A program made the translations under genes and the position numbers. From Scleromatobacter sp038208735 (GTDB lineage: Bacteria > Pseudomonadota > Gammaproteobacteria > Burkholderiales > Burkholderiaceae_C), in the NCBI GenBank assembly GCA_038208735.1, contig JBBQYL010000002.1, positions 1 through 64,000 on the forward strand: a stretch of 64,000 bases of DNA. Direction: 5' to 3'. Below the pieces are notes generated by a model. The model was not told the DNA's origin. It worked only from the letters and a program-made list of their open reading frames with translations, and searched no databases. Positions within the stretch are counted from its first letter, which is position 1, and each line of letters begins with the position of its first letter. Below are positions 44,493 through 53,991 of this stretch, one piece after another.

Positions 44493-45146
44493 TCAGTACG
44501 CCAGCGTCATCTTGTCGATGACCTTGGTCACGCCTGGGCTGTTCCATGCGGACTGCGTCGCCAGATCGCGTTCGACCCAGCTCTGGATCGAGCCGCTGAG
44601 GGTGACGTCGCTCCCACTCACGCCGACCGTGATGTGCTTGGCGTCTTCGGTCGCTGCACGCTTGATCGCCGCCTCGATGTCCGCCTTGACCACGGCCGCC
44701 TTCACGCTCGGCGCGATGGTGATCTGATCGCTGACGCCGACGACACCCGACAGGAAGCGCACCGCATCGGCAGCGGCTTCCTTCTGGAACTTCCAGTCCA
44801 CCTGGCCGGTGAGCGTGATCCAGCCCTTCTCGACGGAGCTCTTGACGGCATCCGACTGCAGGGCGGAAGCCCATTGCAGGACGTTGCGTGCCGACGCCGC
44901 GATATCGGTGTCGGTGCGGACACCCGAGTCGATGAGCTTGACCTTCAGCTCGACGGCGAGCGCCTTGACGCCGGAAACTCGCTGTGTTGCCAACTCGGCG
45001 TTCCACTTTTCCGCGTATGTGGCGACGTCGCCGGCGAGCGTCACGACGCCGTCCTTGACCTCGACGCCAATCTGGGCGGCATGGATGGACGGCTCCCACG
45101 CGAGCTCGGCCATGACGTCCCTTTGCAACTGCGAATCTGTCTTCAT
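44493..45146 (-). CDS. Triple-BON domain protein (second copy)
   Basis: 217 residues, three BON repeats (VTLAGDVATYAEKWNAELA, ITLTGQVDWKFQKEA, VTLSGSIQSWVERDLA), very similar to the protein at 33397-34044, including the shared start MKTDxQLxxDV and WxPSIHAAQIGV. AAGGAA lies seven bases before ATG 45146. The two copies are on opposite strands about 11 kb apart and bracket the PRC-barrel, L,D-transpeptidase, molybdenum hydroxylase, VIT1, flavoprotein and glycoamylase genes. Confidence 0.93.
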   Translation of the reverse strand: MKTDSQLQRDVMAELAWEPSIHAAQIGVEVKDGVVTLAGDVATYAEKWNAELATQRVSGVKALAVELKVKLIDSGVRTDTDIAASARNVLQWASALQSDAVKSSVEKGWITLTGQVDWKFQKEAAADAVRFLSGVVGVSDQITIAPSVKAAVVKADIEAAIKRAATEDAKHITVGVSGSDVTLSGSIQSWVERDLATQSAWNSPGVTKVIDKMTLAY

Positions 45147-45764
45147 GATGTCGTTCCTTGGGAGTGAAGTGGGTGAGTGCCAAGACTGAGCGCTATCAGT
45201 TTCGGGGTCTGTACGGCAACGCTCAGAAAGGACGCCGAACAGGAAGAGGCAACTTGAGGCGTGCGCGAACTCTCCAGACGTGGTCGCTGAACCCAGCATG
45301 TCGCGGTACATCCCGCCCGGACGACCTGTCGCGCATTTCCAGCTGTCTACTTGGCGACCGGGTTAGACCTCGCCGACTGTAGAGAGCGAATCACTCGCTC
45401 GAGTGCCAGCACACGATTTCTCGGTTCACACCGGATCCGCGCAAGTCTGTGCGTCATCGAACGAAGCGTGAACCGGCCGCGATCGCGCATGCGTGCCGCT
45501 ATGAACGCGAACTGTGACGTCGGTTCGGATCGGGGCATCAGGCCACCCTCTGCGTGCGCAAGCGAACAGACCTCATGCGCTCGCCGCAGTACTTTCGATG
45601 CAAGGCAATCGCTCGCTTCAACGCGTGTCCATCGCGCTTCTCGGGCGCAGGGCGTGGAGGTCATTGCTCTTCGTTGTCTCAGGCGCTCGAGCTCAAGGGC
45701 GCTTGCTCGACCAGGAGAGGCCGTCCTGGCGACGGTTGCCCGTCAACATGAAAGAGGAATCGCC
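45147..45764. other. 618-base divergent intergenic region
   Basis: Lies between the BON gene (minus) and the erythromycin-esterase-family gene (plus). The left edge holds the BON ribosome site and the right edge the AGAGGA site of the esterase gene. Open frames on both strands in between are arginine/serine-rich and resemble no family; I see no gene. The promoters of both flanking operons should be here, but I could not identify a convincing FNR, sigma-32 or other operator. Confidence 0.5.
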
Positions 45765-47117
45765 GTGGGCAAGTCCCTGACCGACATCGGATCCCGCGAA
45801 ACCTTGCTCCGTGGCCTGCGCAAGCACCTGCAGCCACTGAGCGGGAGTACGCGTCAGTATGACGGGCTCATGTCCCTGATCGGCCACGCCCGCTTTGCCC
45901 TGCTCGGCGAAGCGTCCCACGGCACACAGGAGTTCTACAGTGAACGAGCGGAAATCACCAAGCGCCTGATCACGGAGAAGAAATTCACCGCCATCGCCGT
46001 CGAAGCCGACTGGCCCGACGCATGGCGCGTCAACCGTTACGTGCGCGGACTCTCCGACGAAATCGCCGTGACCGCCCTCTCGGGCTTCGAGCGCTTTCCG
46101 GCCTGGATGTGGCGAAACACGGTGGTGCGCGATTTCGTCGAATGGCTGCGCATCCACAACGCCACCCTCAGCCCCGAAAACCGGGTGGGCTTTTACGGAC
46201 TCGATCTCTACAGCCTGTTCGGCTCCATTCAGGCGGTGCTCGCGTACCTGGACAAGGTGGATCCCGAAGCCGCACGGCGTGCCAGGTCCCGCTACGCCTG
46301 CTTCGACCACGCAGGGGAAGACAGCCAGGCCTATGGCTATGCCGCCAGCTTCGGCCTCAAGGGGAGTTGCGAAGACGAGGTGGTGCAAGTTCTGCGTGAG
46401 ATGCGACGTCGCGACGCGGATGCACCTCTGCCGCCTGGTCTGGAGGCCGACGAGGCGTTCTACGCCCAGCAGAACGCACGCCTGGTGCGCAACGCCGAGG
46501 AATACTACCGAACGATGTTCCAGGGACGCGTGTCCTCCTGGAACCTGCGCGACACCCACATGGTGGAGACACTGTTCGCGCTGGATCGCCACCTGGCTGC
46601 AGCCGGCTCTCCTCCAAAAGTGATCGTCTGGGCACACAACTCGCACCTTGGCGACGCCTCGGCGACGGAGATGGGCGATCGGGGGGAATTCAACGTGGGG
46701 CAGCTGGTACGAGAACGCTATGCGCACGATGCGGTGCTGGTAGGCTTCAGCACTCACCACGGCTGGGTCACCGCCGCATCCAACTGGGACGAGCCGCCCG
46801 AGCGCAAGCGGGTTCGCGCCGGCCTGAGCGGCAGTTGGGAGGATGTCTTCCACCACACCGGAACACAGCGCTTCCTGCTGCCCTTGCGCAGCGAGGCAGG
46901 ATTACGCTCTCTCGTGGAAGGGCCCCGGCTGCAGCGTGCCATCGGCGTGATCTATCGGCCTGACACCGAGCGGGAGAGCCACTACTTCAACACTCACCTT
47001 GCCCACCAGTTCGATGCCGTCATTCACATCGACGAAACCACCGCGCTGGAACCACTGGACATCGACCGGAGTTGGCGTACTCGCGAGGCGCCAGAGACAT
47101 TTCCGTCGGGCGTGTAG
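45765..47117 (+). CDS. Erythromycin-esterase family protein
   Basis: 450 residues. Family blocks in order: FALLGEASHGTQEFYSERAE (active-site H and E), EADWPDAWRVNRYVRG, WRNTVVRDFVEWLR, VGFYGLDLYSLFG, VIVWAHNSHLGDASATEMG and FSTHHGWVTAAS. Members hydrolyse macrolide lactones (EreA/EreB) or have unknown stress functions; the sequence does not show which. A GTG start at 45765 is supported by AGAGGA eight bases upstream; the in-frame extension further upstream is unlike the family. Hsp20 and Lon follow on the same strand. Confidence 0.9.
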   Translation: MGKSLTDIGSRETLLRGLRKHLQPLSGSTRQYDGLMSLIGHARFALLGEASHGTQEFYSERAEITKRLITEKKFTAIAVEADWPDAWRVNRYVRGLSDEIAVTALSGFERFPAWMWRNTVVRDFVEWLRIHNATLSPENRVGFYGLDLYSLFGSIQAVLAYLDKVDPEAARRARSRYACFDHAGEDSQAYGYAASFGLKGSCEDEVVQVLREMRRRDADAPLPPGLEADEAFYAQQNARLVRNAEEYYRTMFQGRVSSWNLRDTHMVETLFALDRHLAAAGSPPKVIVWAHNSHLGDASATEMGDRGEFNVGQLVRERYAHDAVLVGFSTHHGWVTAASNWDEPPERKRVRAGLSGSWEDVFHHTGTQRFLLPLRSEAGLRSLVEGPRLQRAIGVIYRPDTERESHYFNTHLAHQFDAVIHIDETTALEPLDIDRSWRTREAPETFPSGV

Positions 47118-47252
47118 GCATTCCCATGCCTGCCATCGAACGGACGATCAACCACGACGAGACGCATGATCGCGCGAGCCATTCGGCAACGCATCGTCGT
47201 CAGAAGGCAATCCGGGCAGCCCGTGTCAAGAACAACTGAATCTTCCGCATGG

Positions 47253-47645
47253 ATGTGGGCCGAGGCGTGTGACTTGATGGTGCAGGCAGACCGCCTGCAA
47301 CGTCACTTCTTCCGCCCGATGGCGTCGAACGCGACGCCCGTGGCGTGGGAGCCTCCGGCGGACGTCTATGAGGACGAGCGTGAGATCGTCGTCATCATCG
47401 CCATGCCTGGCGTGGCTGCCGAGCGCATACAGATCCTCAGCGAGCCCGGCGTGCTCGTCGTCCGTGGCACCCGACCTCTCCCTCTGGTGGGGCCCGGGCA
47501 TGCGGTACGCCGGCTCGAGATACCCCACGGCCAATTCGAACGCCGCATCTCGCTCCCACCCGAGCGAATGGAACTTGGCACCCCGGAATCGTCAAACGGG
47601 TGCCTGATCCTGCGCCTGCGCAAACTTGACCGGGCTTCGCGATGA
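47253..47645 (+). CDS. Hsp20/alpha-crystallin small heat-shock protein
   Basis: 130 residues from ATG 47253 (ATG 47166 is an alternative with a basic extension). The alpha-crystallin domain shows PPADVYEDEREIVVIIAMPG, SEPGVLVVRGTR, and RRLEIPHGQFERRISLP, with the C-terminal strand GCLILRLRK. It holds unfolding proteins for refolding or degradation. Its stop overlaps the lon start by four bases (ATGA), which couples the holdase directly to a protease. Confidence 0.9.
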   Translation: MWAEACDLMVQADRLQRHFFRPMASNATPVAWEPPADVYEDEREIVVIIAMPGVAAERIQILSEPGVLVVRGTRPLPLVGPGHAVRRLEIPHGQFERRISLPPERMELGTPESSNGCLILRLRKLDRASR

Positions 47646-50089
47646 ATGCGCCGATCGAAGCCCTGGATGCGGAATCGCATGCCGTCGAAGCCCCCTCACT
47701 CGGCCAGTCACTGCATGCCGAGCCGGGTACTCAGCCGGCGATCAACCCGCGTCCGATCCCCGACGATGCATTGATCCTCCTTGCGGTTCGGGGCACCGTG
47801 CTGTTTCCCGAAACGATCTTCCCACTGAATGTCGATCGCCAGTCGATGCAGGAAGCCGTCCAGGAAGCGGTTCGTCTCGAACGTCCTGTCGGGGTGGTTC
47901 TCCAGAGCAAGCCGGATGTCGTCGAGCCTGGCGCAAGCGATCTGCACGAGGTCGGCACGAGCGCCGTCGTCTTGCGCTATCTGACGGGCGCCGATGGTCT
48001 GCACCGCGCGGTGGTCAAGGGACTTCGACGGTTTCGCATCGTGCAGATGCTGGAAGGCTACCGATTCCTGGTCGCGCGGGTCCAATACGTGGACGATCCG
48101 CAAGTCGTCGGTACGCAAATCGAAGGCCGTGCGCGCGCGCTCAAGCAGAGCGCCCGAGACACCCTCGCGCTCTTGCCGCAGGTGCCTGCGGAACTCGGTA
48201 CCTCGCTTCAAGGAATCGAAGCGCCGGGGCAACTCGCGGATGTCATCGCAGGCCTGCTCGACATCCCGATCGAGGAGAAGCAATCACTGCTCGAGACCTT
48301 CGATCTGGAGACACGTCTCGACAGCCTGCTGGTGGTGCTCGCTCGTCGCATCGAGGTGCTGAAGGTAGCGCGCGACGTCGACGAGCGCACGCGCGCCTCG
48401 ATCGGAAAGCTCAACCGCAAGCATCTGCTGCACGAACAGATGCGTGTGATCCAGGACGAACTGGGTGAGGGCAACGAAAGTGACGCGGAAATCGAGGAGT
48501 TCGAAAGGGCCATCGTCGCCTCTCGGATGCCGGCGGACGTCACCAAGGTCGCGCAGAAGGAACTCAAGCGACTCGGGCGCATGAACGACGGCACGGGAGA
48601 GGCTTCGGTGGTTCGCACCTACCTCGACTGGCTGACGGAGTTGCCCTGGGCCGCGGAGCCCGAACCGCCCATCGACATCAGCGAGGCCCGCCGCATTCTC
48701 GACCAGGATCATTTCGGCCTGGAGAAGGTGAAGAAGCGCATCCTCGAATACCTCGCGGTGCGCAAGCTCAACCCGTCGGGCAGGAGCCCCATCCTCTGCT
48801 TCGTGGGGCCGCCAGGGGTAGGCAAGACGTCGCTGGGACAAAGCATTGCCAGAGCCACGGCCCGCAAGTTCGTGCGCGTGAGCCTGGGGGGTGTCCATGA
48901 CGAAGCCGAGATCCGCGGACATCGCCGCACCTACGTCGGCGCCCTGCCGGGCAACATCATGCAGGGTCTGCGCAAGGCGGGCACCCGCAACGGCGTGATG
49001 ATGCTCGACGAAATTGACAAGCTCGGAGCGGGCGGCTTTCATGGCGACCCTTCTTCGGCATTGCTGGAGGTGCTCGATCCCGAACAGAACTCGACATTTC
49101 GGGACACCTACCTCGCGGTTCCCTTCGACCTGTCGCTGGTGATGTTCCTTTGCACGGCCAACGTCCTCGACACGATTCCGGGACCGCTTCGCGACCGGAT
49201 GGAGATCATCCAGTTGCCGGGCTATACGACCCACGAGAAGCTGCAGATCGCGCGCCGCTATCTCGTGGCACGCCAACTGTCGGCCACTGGGCTCGTTGCA
49301 GCGCAATGCGAGATCAGCGACGCGGCGCTGGTCGCGATCATCGAGGACTACACCCGAGAGGCCGGCGTGCGCCATCTGGAGCGCGAGATCGGCAGTGTCT
49401 TTCGCAGCATCGCGGTCCGCATCGCGGAAGGCAGCGTGACGTGCGTCGCAATCGACGTTCAGGATCTGCCGGTCAGCCTCGGCCGGAGGAAGTACGAGGC
49501 CGAGATGGCGATGGGCAGCGATGTCCCGGGCGTTGCGACGGGCCTCGCGTGGACGCCGGTGGGTGGAGACATCCTGTTCATCGAGGCCTCGCAGTCACCG
49601 GGGAGTGGCCGCCTGATTCTCACCGGCCAGCTTGGCGATGTGATGAAGGAAAGCGCACAAGCGGCGCTATCGCTCGTCAAGGCTCGCGCAACGACGCTGG
49701 GCATCGCACCCGAGAAGTTCGAGAAGTCCGACATCCACGTCCACGTGCCCGCCGGTGCGACGCCCAAGGACGGGCCAAGCGCAGGGGTCGCGATGTTCGT
49801 TGCGCTGACGTCGCTGCTGACGGGGCAGCCCGTGCGAAGCGACGTCGCCATGACCGGCGAAATCAGCTTGCGCGGACTCGTGATGCCAATCGGCGGCGTC
49901 AAGGAAAAAGTGCTCGCCGCATTGCGCGCCGGCATCAGGACCGTCATGCTTCCTGCTCGAAACGAACGTGACCTCGATGACATTCCGGAAGATGCGCGTG
50001 AGCAGTTGGAGTTCGTCTGGCTGAGGAACGTTGACGACGCACTCACGGCAGCCATCGCCGGCTACCACCGGTTGCCCGCAGGAGCGTAA
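47642..50089 (+). CDS. lon: ATP-dependent protease Lon
   Basis: 815 residues with the full LonA plan: N-terminal substrate-binding domain (LLAVRGTVLFPETIFPLNV), coiled coil, AAA+ module with Walker A GPPGVGKTS at residues 389-397 and MMLDEIDKLG, and the protease domain with catalytic S713 (KDGPSAGVAMF) and K756 (GGVKEKVL). Starts by ATGA overlap with the Hsp20 gene. A second, island-borne Lon beside a small heat-shock protein is a known theme in stress-tolerance islands, inferred here to clear damaged proteins. Confidence 0.97.
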   Translation: MNAPIEALDAESHAVEAPSLGQSLHAEPGTQPAINPRPIPDDALILLAVRGTVLFPETIFPLNVDRQSMQEAVQEAVRLERPVGVVLQSKPDVVEPGASDLHEVGTSAVVLRYLTGADGLHRAVVKGLRRFRIVQMLEGYRFLVARVQYVDDPQVVGTQIEGRARALKQSARDTLALLPQVPAELGTSLQGIEAPGQLADVIAGLLDIPIEEKQSLLETFDLETRLDSLLVVLARRIEVLKVARDVDERTRASIGKLNRKHLLHEQMRVIQDELGEGNESDAEIEEFERAIVASRMPADVTKVAQKELKRLGRMNDGTGEASVVRTYLDWLTELPWAAEPEPPIDISEARRILDQDHFGLEKVKKRILEYLAVRKLNPSGRSPILCFVGPPGVGKTSLGQSIARATARKFVRVSLGGVHDEAEIRGHRRTYVGALPGNIMQGLRKAGTRNGVMMLDEIDKLGAGGFHGDPSSALLEVLDPEQNSTFRDTYLAVPFDLSLVMFLCTANVLDTIPGPLRDRMEIIQLPGYTTHEKLQIARRYLVARQLSATGLVAAQCEISDAALVAIIEDYTREAGVRHLEREIGSVFRSIAVRIAEGSVTCVAIDVQDLPVSLGRRKYEAEMAMGSDVPGVATGLAWTPVGGDILFIEASQSPGSGRLILTGQLGDVMKESAQAALSLVKARATTLGIAPEKFEKSDIHVHVPAGATPKDGPSAGVAMFVALTSLLTGQPVRSDVAMTGEISLRGLVMPIGGVKEKVLAALRAGIRTVMLPARNERDLDDIPEDAREQLEFVWLRNVDDALTAAIAGYHRLPAGA

Positions 50090-50136
50090 CTCCGCCAGCG
50101 CAATCTTCAAGACTGGCATCCTCTGCAGGCGCGGCC

Positions 50137-50950
50137 ATGGGACACGTTCCAGCTGGCGCCGTCGGACCGCATGAGTTCGATTTCGCACACTTCAATCCAG
50201 ACCTCGGGCTGGCAGCGGCGGCGAGCCCTTTGAAACACCTCTTCGGCAAGTTCGAAGGCAATCTGGCGGTGCAGTTGTGGAACGGCGACCCCTTGCGATT
50301 GGGTAGCGACGCGCCCCGCGACGGCCCTCCACCGTTCACGCTGGTCATCCGCAACCCGGGAGCCATCGCGGCCATGGTGCTGGGGTTCGACCGCTTGCGG
50401 TTTGCCGAGGCCTACTTTCGGGGCGACGTCGACATCGAAGGCGACTTCTTCGCGGCACTCGGTCTCAAGGATCATCTCGACAGGATCAAGTTGTCATCGC
50501 GGGACCGGCTGGCAGGGTTGCTTCCGGCACTTCGCCTCGAAGGTATGGCCGAAGGCCGTCGACAGCGTCTCGCCGTCGCAAGGCCTGTCGGTCACGGCGC
50601 ACTCCAGGAACGAGAACCGGGACGCGATCCATTTCCACTACTCTCTCTCTCTCTACCGAATTCATCAACCGCTACATCTTTCCGGATGGCCAACTCGACG
50701 CGGTCAGCAACATCCTGCGCGGCATGGAGCGCAGCGGCTTCGAGATTGCCGACGTGGAGTCGCTGCGTCCGCACTACGCGTTGACGCTCAGGCGCTGGGT
50801 GGACAGTCTCGAACGACATCACGACGAAGCCCTGGAACATGTCGAGGAGTCTACCTACCGTTGCTGGCGCCTCTACATGGCTGCGTGTGCGCTCGAGTTC
50901 GAGTCTGGCGAAATCGGGGTGTACCAGTTGCTGGCGAGCAAACGCACGTC
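50137..50950 (+). pseudogene. Cyclopropane-fatty-acid/SAM methyltransferase with large internal deletion
   Basis: The N-terminal domain is intact from 50137 (LFGKFEGNLAVQLWNGDPL, FAEAYFRGDVDIEGDFFAAL). A frame change follows near 50545, giving the next family block ENRDAIHFHY. There the sequence enters a (CT)7 tract at 50641-50654 and emerges in a third frame as FINRYIFPDGQLDAVSNILR and ERHHDEALEHVEESTYRCW, the C-terminus of the family. The central SAM-binding domain, about 170 residues, is missing. The 150 bases after 50950 have a coding-like plus frame (VFPKAHGDRPDRSFVVREH) that I could not assign. Confidence 0.85.
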
Positions 50951-51099
50951 CGCCCCCGGTGCTGGCCGTGTTTCCCAAGGCCCATGGAGACCGACCGGAC
51001 CGATCGTTCGTTGTTCGCGAACACGCGGACGGGCGGGAGACGCTCGCTCTGGAAGGCCCTCAGGCCATCGGTCGGGAACTCGGAGACCTCATCGGCCGT

Positions 51100-52149
51100 T
51101 CAGTGCCCGAGATGCTCGCCGAAGAAGGCTGCGATCTCGTCAAATGCCTCCTTGGTTTCCGGAACGCGATCGTCGAATTGATATTGCGCGTGCGATTGCC
51201 CCTCGAAGACCGTGAGCTCGGCTACGACTCCCGCCCTTCGCAGTTCGCGATGAACTCGCACGGTATTGCTCAACAAGAGGTCGCGCGTTCCCGTGGTCAG
51301 AATTGCGGGCGGAAATCCGTGCATGTCGCCATAGACCGGCGACAGCAGCGGGTCCTTCAAATCATGTCCGTTGGCGTATATGACAGTTGCGGCGTCGCAA
51401 AAACCGTCACGCGAGACCAGAATATTGTCGACCTTCTCGTTGGTATAGAAGCTGTCGCCCGTCTTGGTCACATCCGACATCGGCGTTCCAGGTGCGATGG
51501 CACCAGGAACCGGCAGTCCCTGGGCGCGTGCGCGCAACACCATTTCGAGCGTCAGTGCACCGCCAGCCGATGTTCCGAAAAACGCGATGTTCTTTGCGGG
51601 CGTGTCTTTCAGTACCGCCTTGTAGACCGCCACCGCGTCGTCCAGCGCGGCAGGGAAATAGGCTTGCGGAGGCATGCGGTAGTCGACGGAAATGACCTTG
51701 TAGTGCCCGAACCCGGCCATCATGATGGCTTCGGTCGTCCCCGACTGGCCAGGAAAGAGGACGTAGCAACCTCCGTGGACGTGGATCAGGACCTTGTCTC
51801 GGTTCTCTGGGGGGATGGTCTCGGGCGTCACGGTGAATACCTTGACGCCATCGATAACGGACGGTACGGATTTGACGTGCAGTCGGTCGAGCATGGCCGG
51901 AATGCCCTTAACGGTATTCGCCGCCTGGACATCCGCGAACTTCCTGGCTTCATCGCCGGTCTTCCAAAGCTTGTCCCAATCGGGGTTGAGCGGGGCCGCG
52001 ATGAACTTCTGCATTCCCGGACTGACTCCGCCAACGGGCACGGGAAGCGTCCTGGCGTCAACCTGCAGTGGCGGGCCGAAGTCGGCGGCGAATGCATGTT
52101 GACCGGCCAGGATCGTGGCGGCCAATAACAGTTGCTTGGTGCTGTTCAT
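51100..52149 (-). CDS. Secreted alpha/beta hydrolase (hormone-sensitive lipase family)
   Basis: 349 residues with a signal peptide (LLLAATILAGQHAFA). The oxyanion-hole motif HVHGGCYVLFPG, nucleophile motif FFGTSAGGAL, and a C-terminal catalytic histidine in FEGQSHAQYQF define an HSL-type esterase. Substrates are probably small esters in the periplasm. ATG 52149 begins the leader; the upstream extension is basic and unrelated. The gene faces the damaged methyltransferase tail-to-tail. Confidence 0.9.
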   Translation of the reverse strand: MNSTKQLLLAATILAGQHAFAADFGPPLQVDARTLPVPVGGVSPGMQKFIAAPLNPDWDKLWKTGDEARKFADVQAANTVKGIPAMLDRLHVKSVPSVIDGVKVFTVTPETIPPENRDKVLIHVHGGCYVLFPGQSGTTEAIMMAGFGHYKVISVDYRMPPQAYFPAALDDAVAVYKAVLKDTPAKNIAFFGTSAGGALTLEMVLRARAQGLPVPGAIAPGTPMSDVTKTGDSFYTNEKVDNILVSRDGFCDAATVIYANGHDLKDPLLSPVYGDMHGFPPAILTTGTRDLLLSNTVRVHRELRRAGVVAELTVFEGQSHAQYQFDDRVPETKEAFDEIAAFFGEHLGH

Positions 52150-52492
52150 TCGAGATACTTCCTGTTGTCTTCGCAAGTTGAATGTCCTGCCGACGCGCAC
52201 AAGACCGATGAACGCCGCAGGAGCGATGGCACGCCACTCGATCGGAAATCCCGAATCGATCCGACGTTGTCTCCTGCGTGGATCGATCCGATGCCGGGCT
52301 GTCCTGGCGCGCCCGATCAACGTCGTGCCGTCGCAGTCTAGAGTTGCAGGCAGCAGGGAAACCGCACCACAAGTCAAACGCGGATTGACTTCAATTCAAC
52401 AATCGATGTCTGTTCAGTGACTGCGGCGTCGTGCATCCATCCGCCCGCTCAGCCCCGGACCGAACGGAGGCTGCGACCCGCCACAGCGGGCT
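52150..52492. other. 343-base intergenic region
   Basis: Between the start of the hydrolase gene and the stop of otnI. It should contain the hydrolase promoter and the end of the sugar-acid operon transcript. I see no gene and no convincing terminator hairpin. Confidence 0.4.
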
Positions 52493-53314
52493 TCATCGAT
52501 CCTGGAGGGCGACCGACGCGGTGCGAAACCATGAGAGTCCGCGCGAAGTTCCACCAGGTTGCATCCCCAGTCGCGGCCGATATTCGCAGCCCACCCAACC
52601 CGTCCAGCCGCAAGTCGCGGAGAGTTCGTCGACGAGCGCGAACAGGTATGCATAGTTCAACTCACCGCCGTCTGGCTCGTGGCGGTCGGGCACGCCGGCG
52701 ATCTGCAGATGGCCCACGCGACCGGTCGGCAGATAGCGACGCAGCTTGGTTGCGACGTCGCCTTCGACGATCTGGCAATGGTAGAGATCCATCTGCACCT
52801 TCAGGTTCTCGGCCCCCACGGCCTGGGCGACCTCGTGTGCCTCGTCCTGTCGGTTCAGGAAGAACCCGGGGATATCGCGTGTGTTGATCGGCTCGATCAG
52901 GATGTCTCGCTCGCCCGCAGCGGCGCAGGCCCAGGCCAGATTCGACTCGTAGGTCGCGCGCAATCGGGCGCGTTCGACGCCGGCCGGGGCAAGACCCGCC
53001 ATGACGTGGACGCGCGGGCAATCGAGCGCGTGGGCATAGCGCAGCGCCTGGTCGAAGCCACGTCGAAACTCGTCCTCGCGCCCGGGCAGGCACGCCGTTC
53101 CGCGCTCGCCCGCGTCCCAGTCTCCCGGTGGCGCGTTGAACAACACCTGTTTCAGGCCGGTGTCGGCCAGGCAGCGTGCCAGTAGCCCCGGCTCGTAAGC
53201 ATAGGGAAACAGGTACTCGACGGCCTCGAAGCCATCGGACGCGGCCGCAGCAAAGCGATCAAGGAAGTCATGCTCGGGATAGAGCATGCTCAAGTTGGCA
53301 GCGAAGCGGGGCAT
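52493..53314 (-). CDS. otnI: 2-oxo-tetronate isomerase (OtnI, hydroxypyruvate-isomerase-like)
   Basis: 273 residues, TIM barrel of the xylose-isomerase-like fold. Metal-binding and active-site segments: DGFEAVEYLFPY, ILIEPINTRDIPGFFL (glutamate E141), VQMDLYHCQIVEGD (aspartate D176), VGHLQIAGVPDRHEP and GCEYRPR (E244). It interconverts 2-oxo- and 3-oxo-tetronate before phosphorylation by OtnK. Seventeen bases separate it from otnC. As the last gene of the operon it completes the set. Confidence 0.93.
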   Translation of the reverse strand: MPRFAANLSMLYPEHDFLDRFAAAASDGFEAVEYLFPYAYEPGLLARCLADTGLKQVLFNAPPGDWDAGERGTACLPGREDEFRRGFDQALRYAHALDCPRVHVMAGLAPAGVERARLRATYESNLAWACAAAGERDILIEPINTRDIPGFFLNRQDEAHEVAQAVGAENLKVQMDLYHCQIVEGDVATKLRRYLPTGRVGHLQIAGVPDRHEPDGGELNYAYLFALVDELSATCGWTGWVGCEYRPRLGMQPGGTSRGLSWFRTASVALQDR

Positions 53315-53331
53315 GCGGAGTCCTTCCAGCG

Positions 53332-53991
53332 TTACCAGCGGGCGCCGAATTGCACCCGCAGTTCTTCGATCTGTTCCGGGCTGAGACTCTCGGGCTTGTT
53401 CGGGCCCGGCGACAGCATCCAGAGGCGGGCGGTTTCTTCCAGTTCCTCGAGCACCGCGCTCGCTTCCCCTGGTGAACCGTGCCAGACGTTCGGTCCGAGG
53501 CGATCCAGCATCACTGCCCGTATCGCGCTGCCGTTCTGTCGGTGGGTCGCGATGCGGTTCGCGACCGCCTGGCCCACAGCGGGATCGCCAGGGCGGTGAT
53601 ATGGAATCAACGGGACATGCCCCACTTTCATGACGAAGTAAGGCGTGATGGGGGGCAGGATGTCGTCTTGGTTCCACACACCGGCCAGCGTCAGCGCCAC
53701 CAGGTGGGTGGAATGCGTATGGATGACACAGCGTGCCTCGGGGTCGGCCGCGTAGATGCGACGGTGCAGGGCCAGCGTCTTCGAGGCACGGTCGCCAGAA
53801 ATCCGGACGCCGGCATGGTCGACCTCTGCCAGCCGCGCGGGATCGAGCCGCCCGAGGCAAGCGTCGGTGGGGGTGATGAGAAAGCCCGTCTCGGTGCGCA
53901 CGCTGATGTTGCCTGCTGTGGCGTGCACGTAGCCGCGCGCATGGAGCGACTCGCCGACCCGGCAGATTTCTTCGCGAAGCGCGTGGCTCAT
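53332..53991 (-). CDS. otnC: 3-oxo-tetronate 4-phosphate decarboxylase (OtnC, class II aldolase fold)
   Basis: 219 residues of the class II aldolase/adducin family. Key features: ATAGNISVRTETGFLITPT (phosphate loop), the catalytic glutamate region LDPARLAEVDHAG, and zinc-binding HTHSTH plus a further His in the C-terminal half. OtnC converts 3-oxo-tetronate 4-phosphate to dihydroxyacetone phosphate and CO2. Start overlaps the otnK stop by four bases (ATGA). Confidence 0.94.
   Translation of the reverse strand: MSHALREEICRVGESLHARGYVHATAGNISVRTETGFLITPTDACLGRLDPARLAEVDHAGVRISGDRASKTLALHRRIYAADPEARCVIHTHSTHLVALTLAGVWNQDDILPPITPYFVMKVGHVPLIPYHRPGDPAVGQAVANRIATHRQNGSAIRAVMLDRLGPNVWHGSPGEASAVLEELEETARLWMLSPGPNKPESLSPEQIEELRVQFGARW

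Noticed and set aside
33397..45146. The two BON genes as ends of a composite transposon
   Set aside because: They are ordinary coding genes with no transposase; only a possible role as inverted homologous sequence is kept as a finding.
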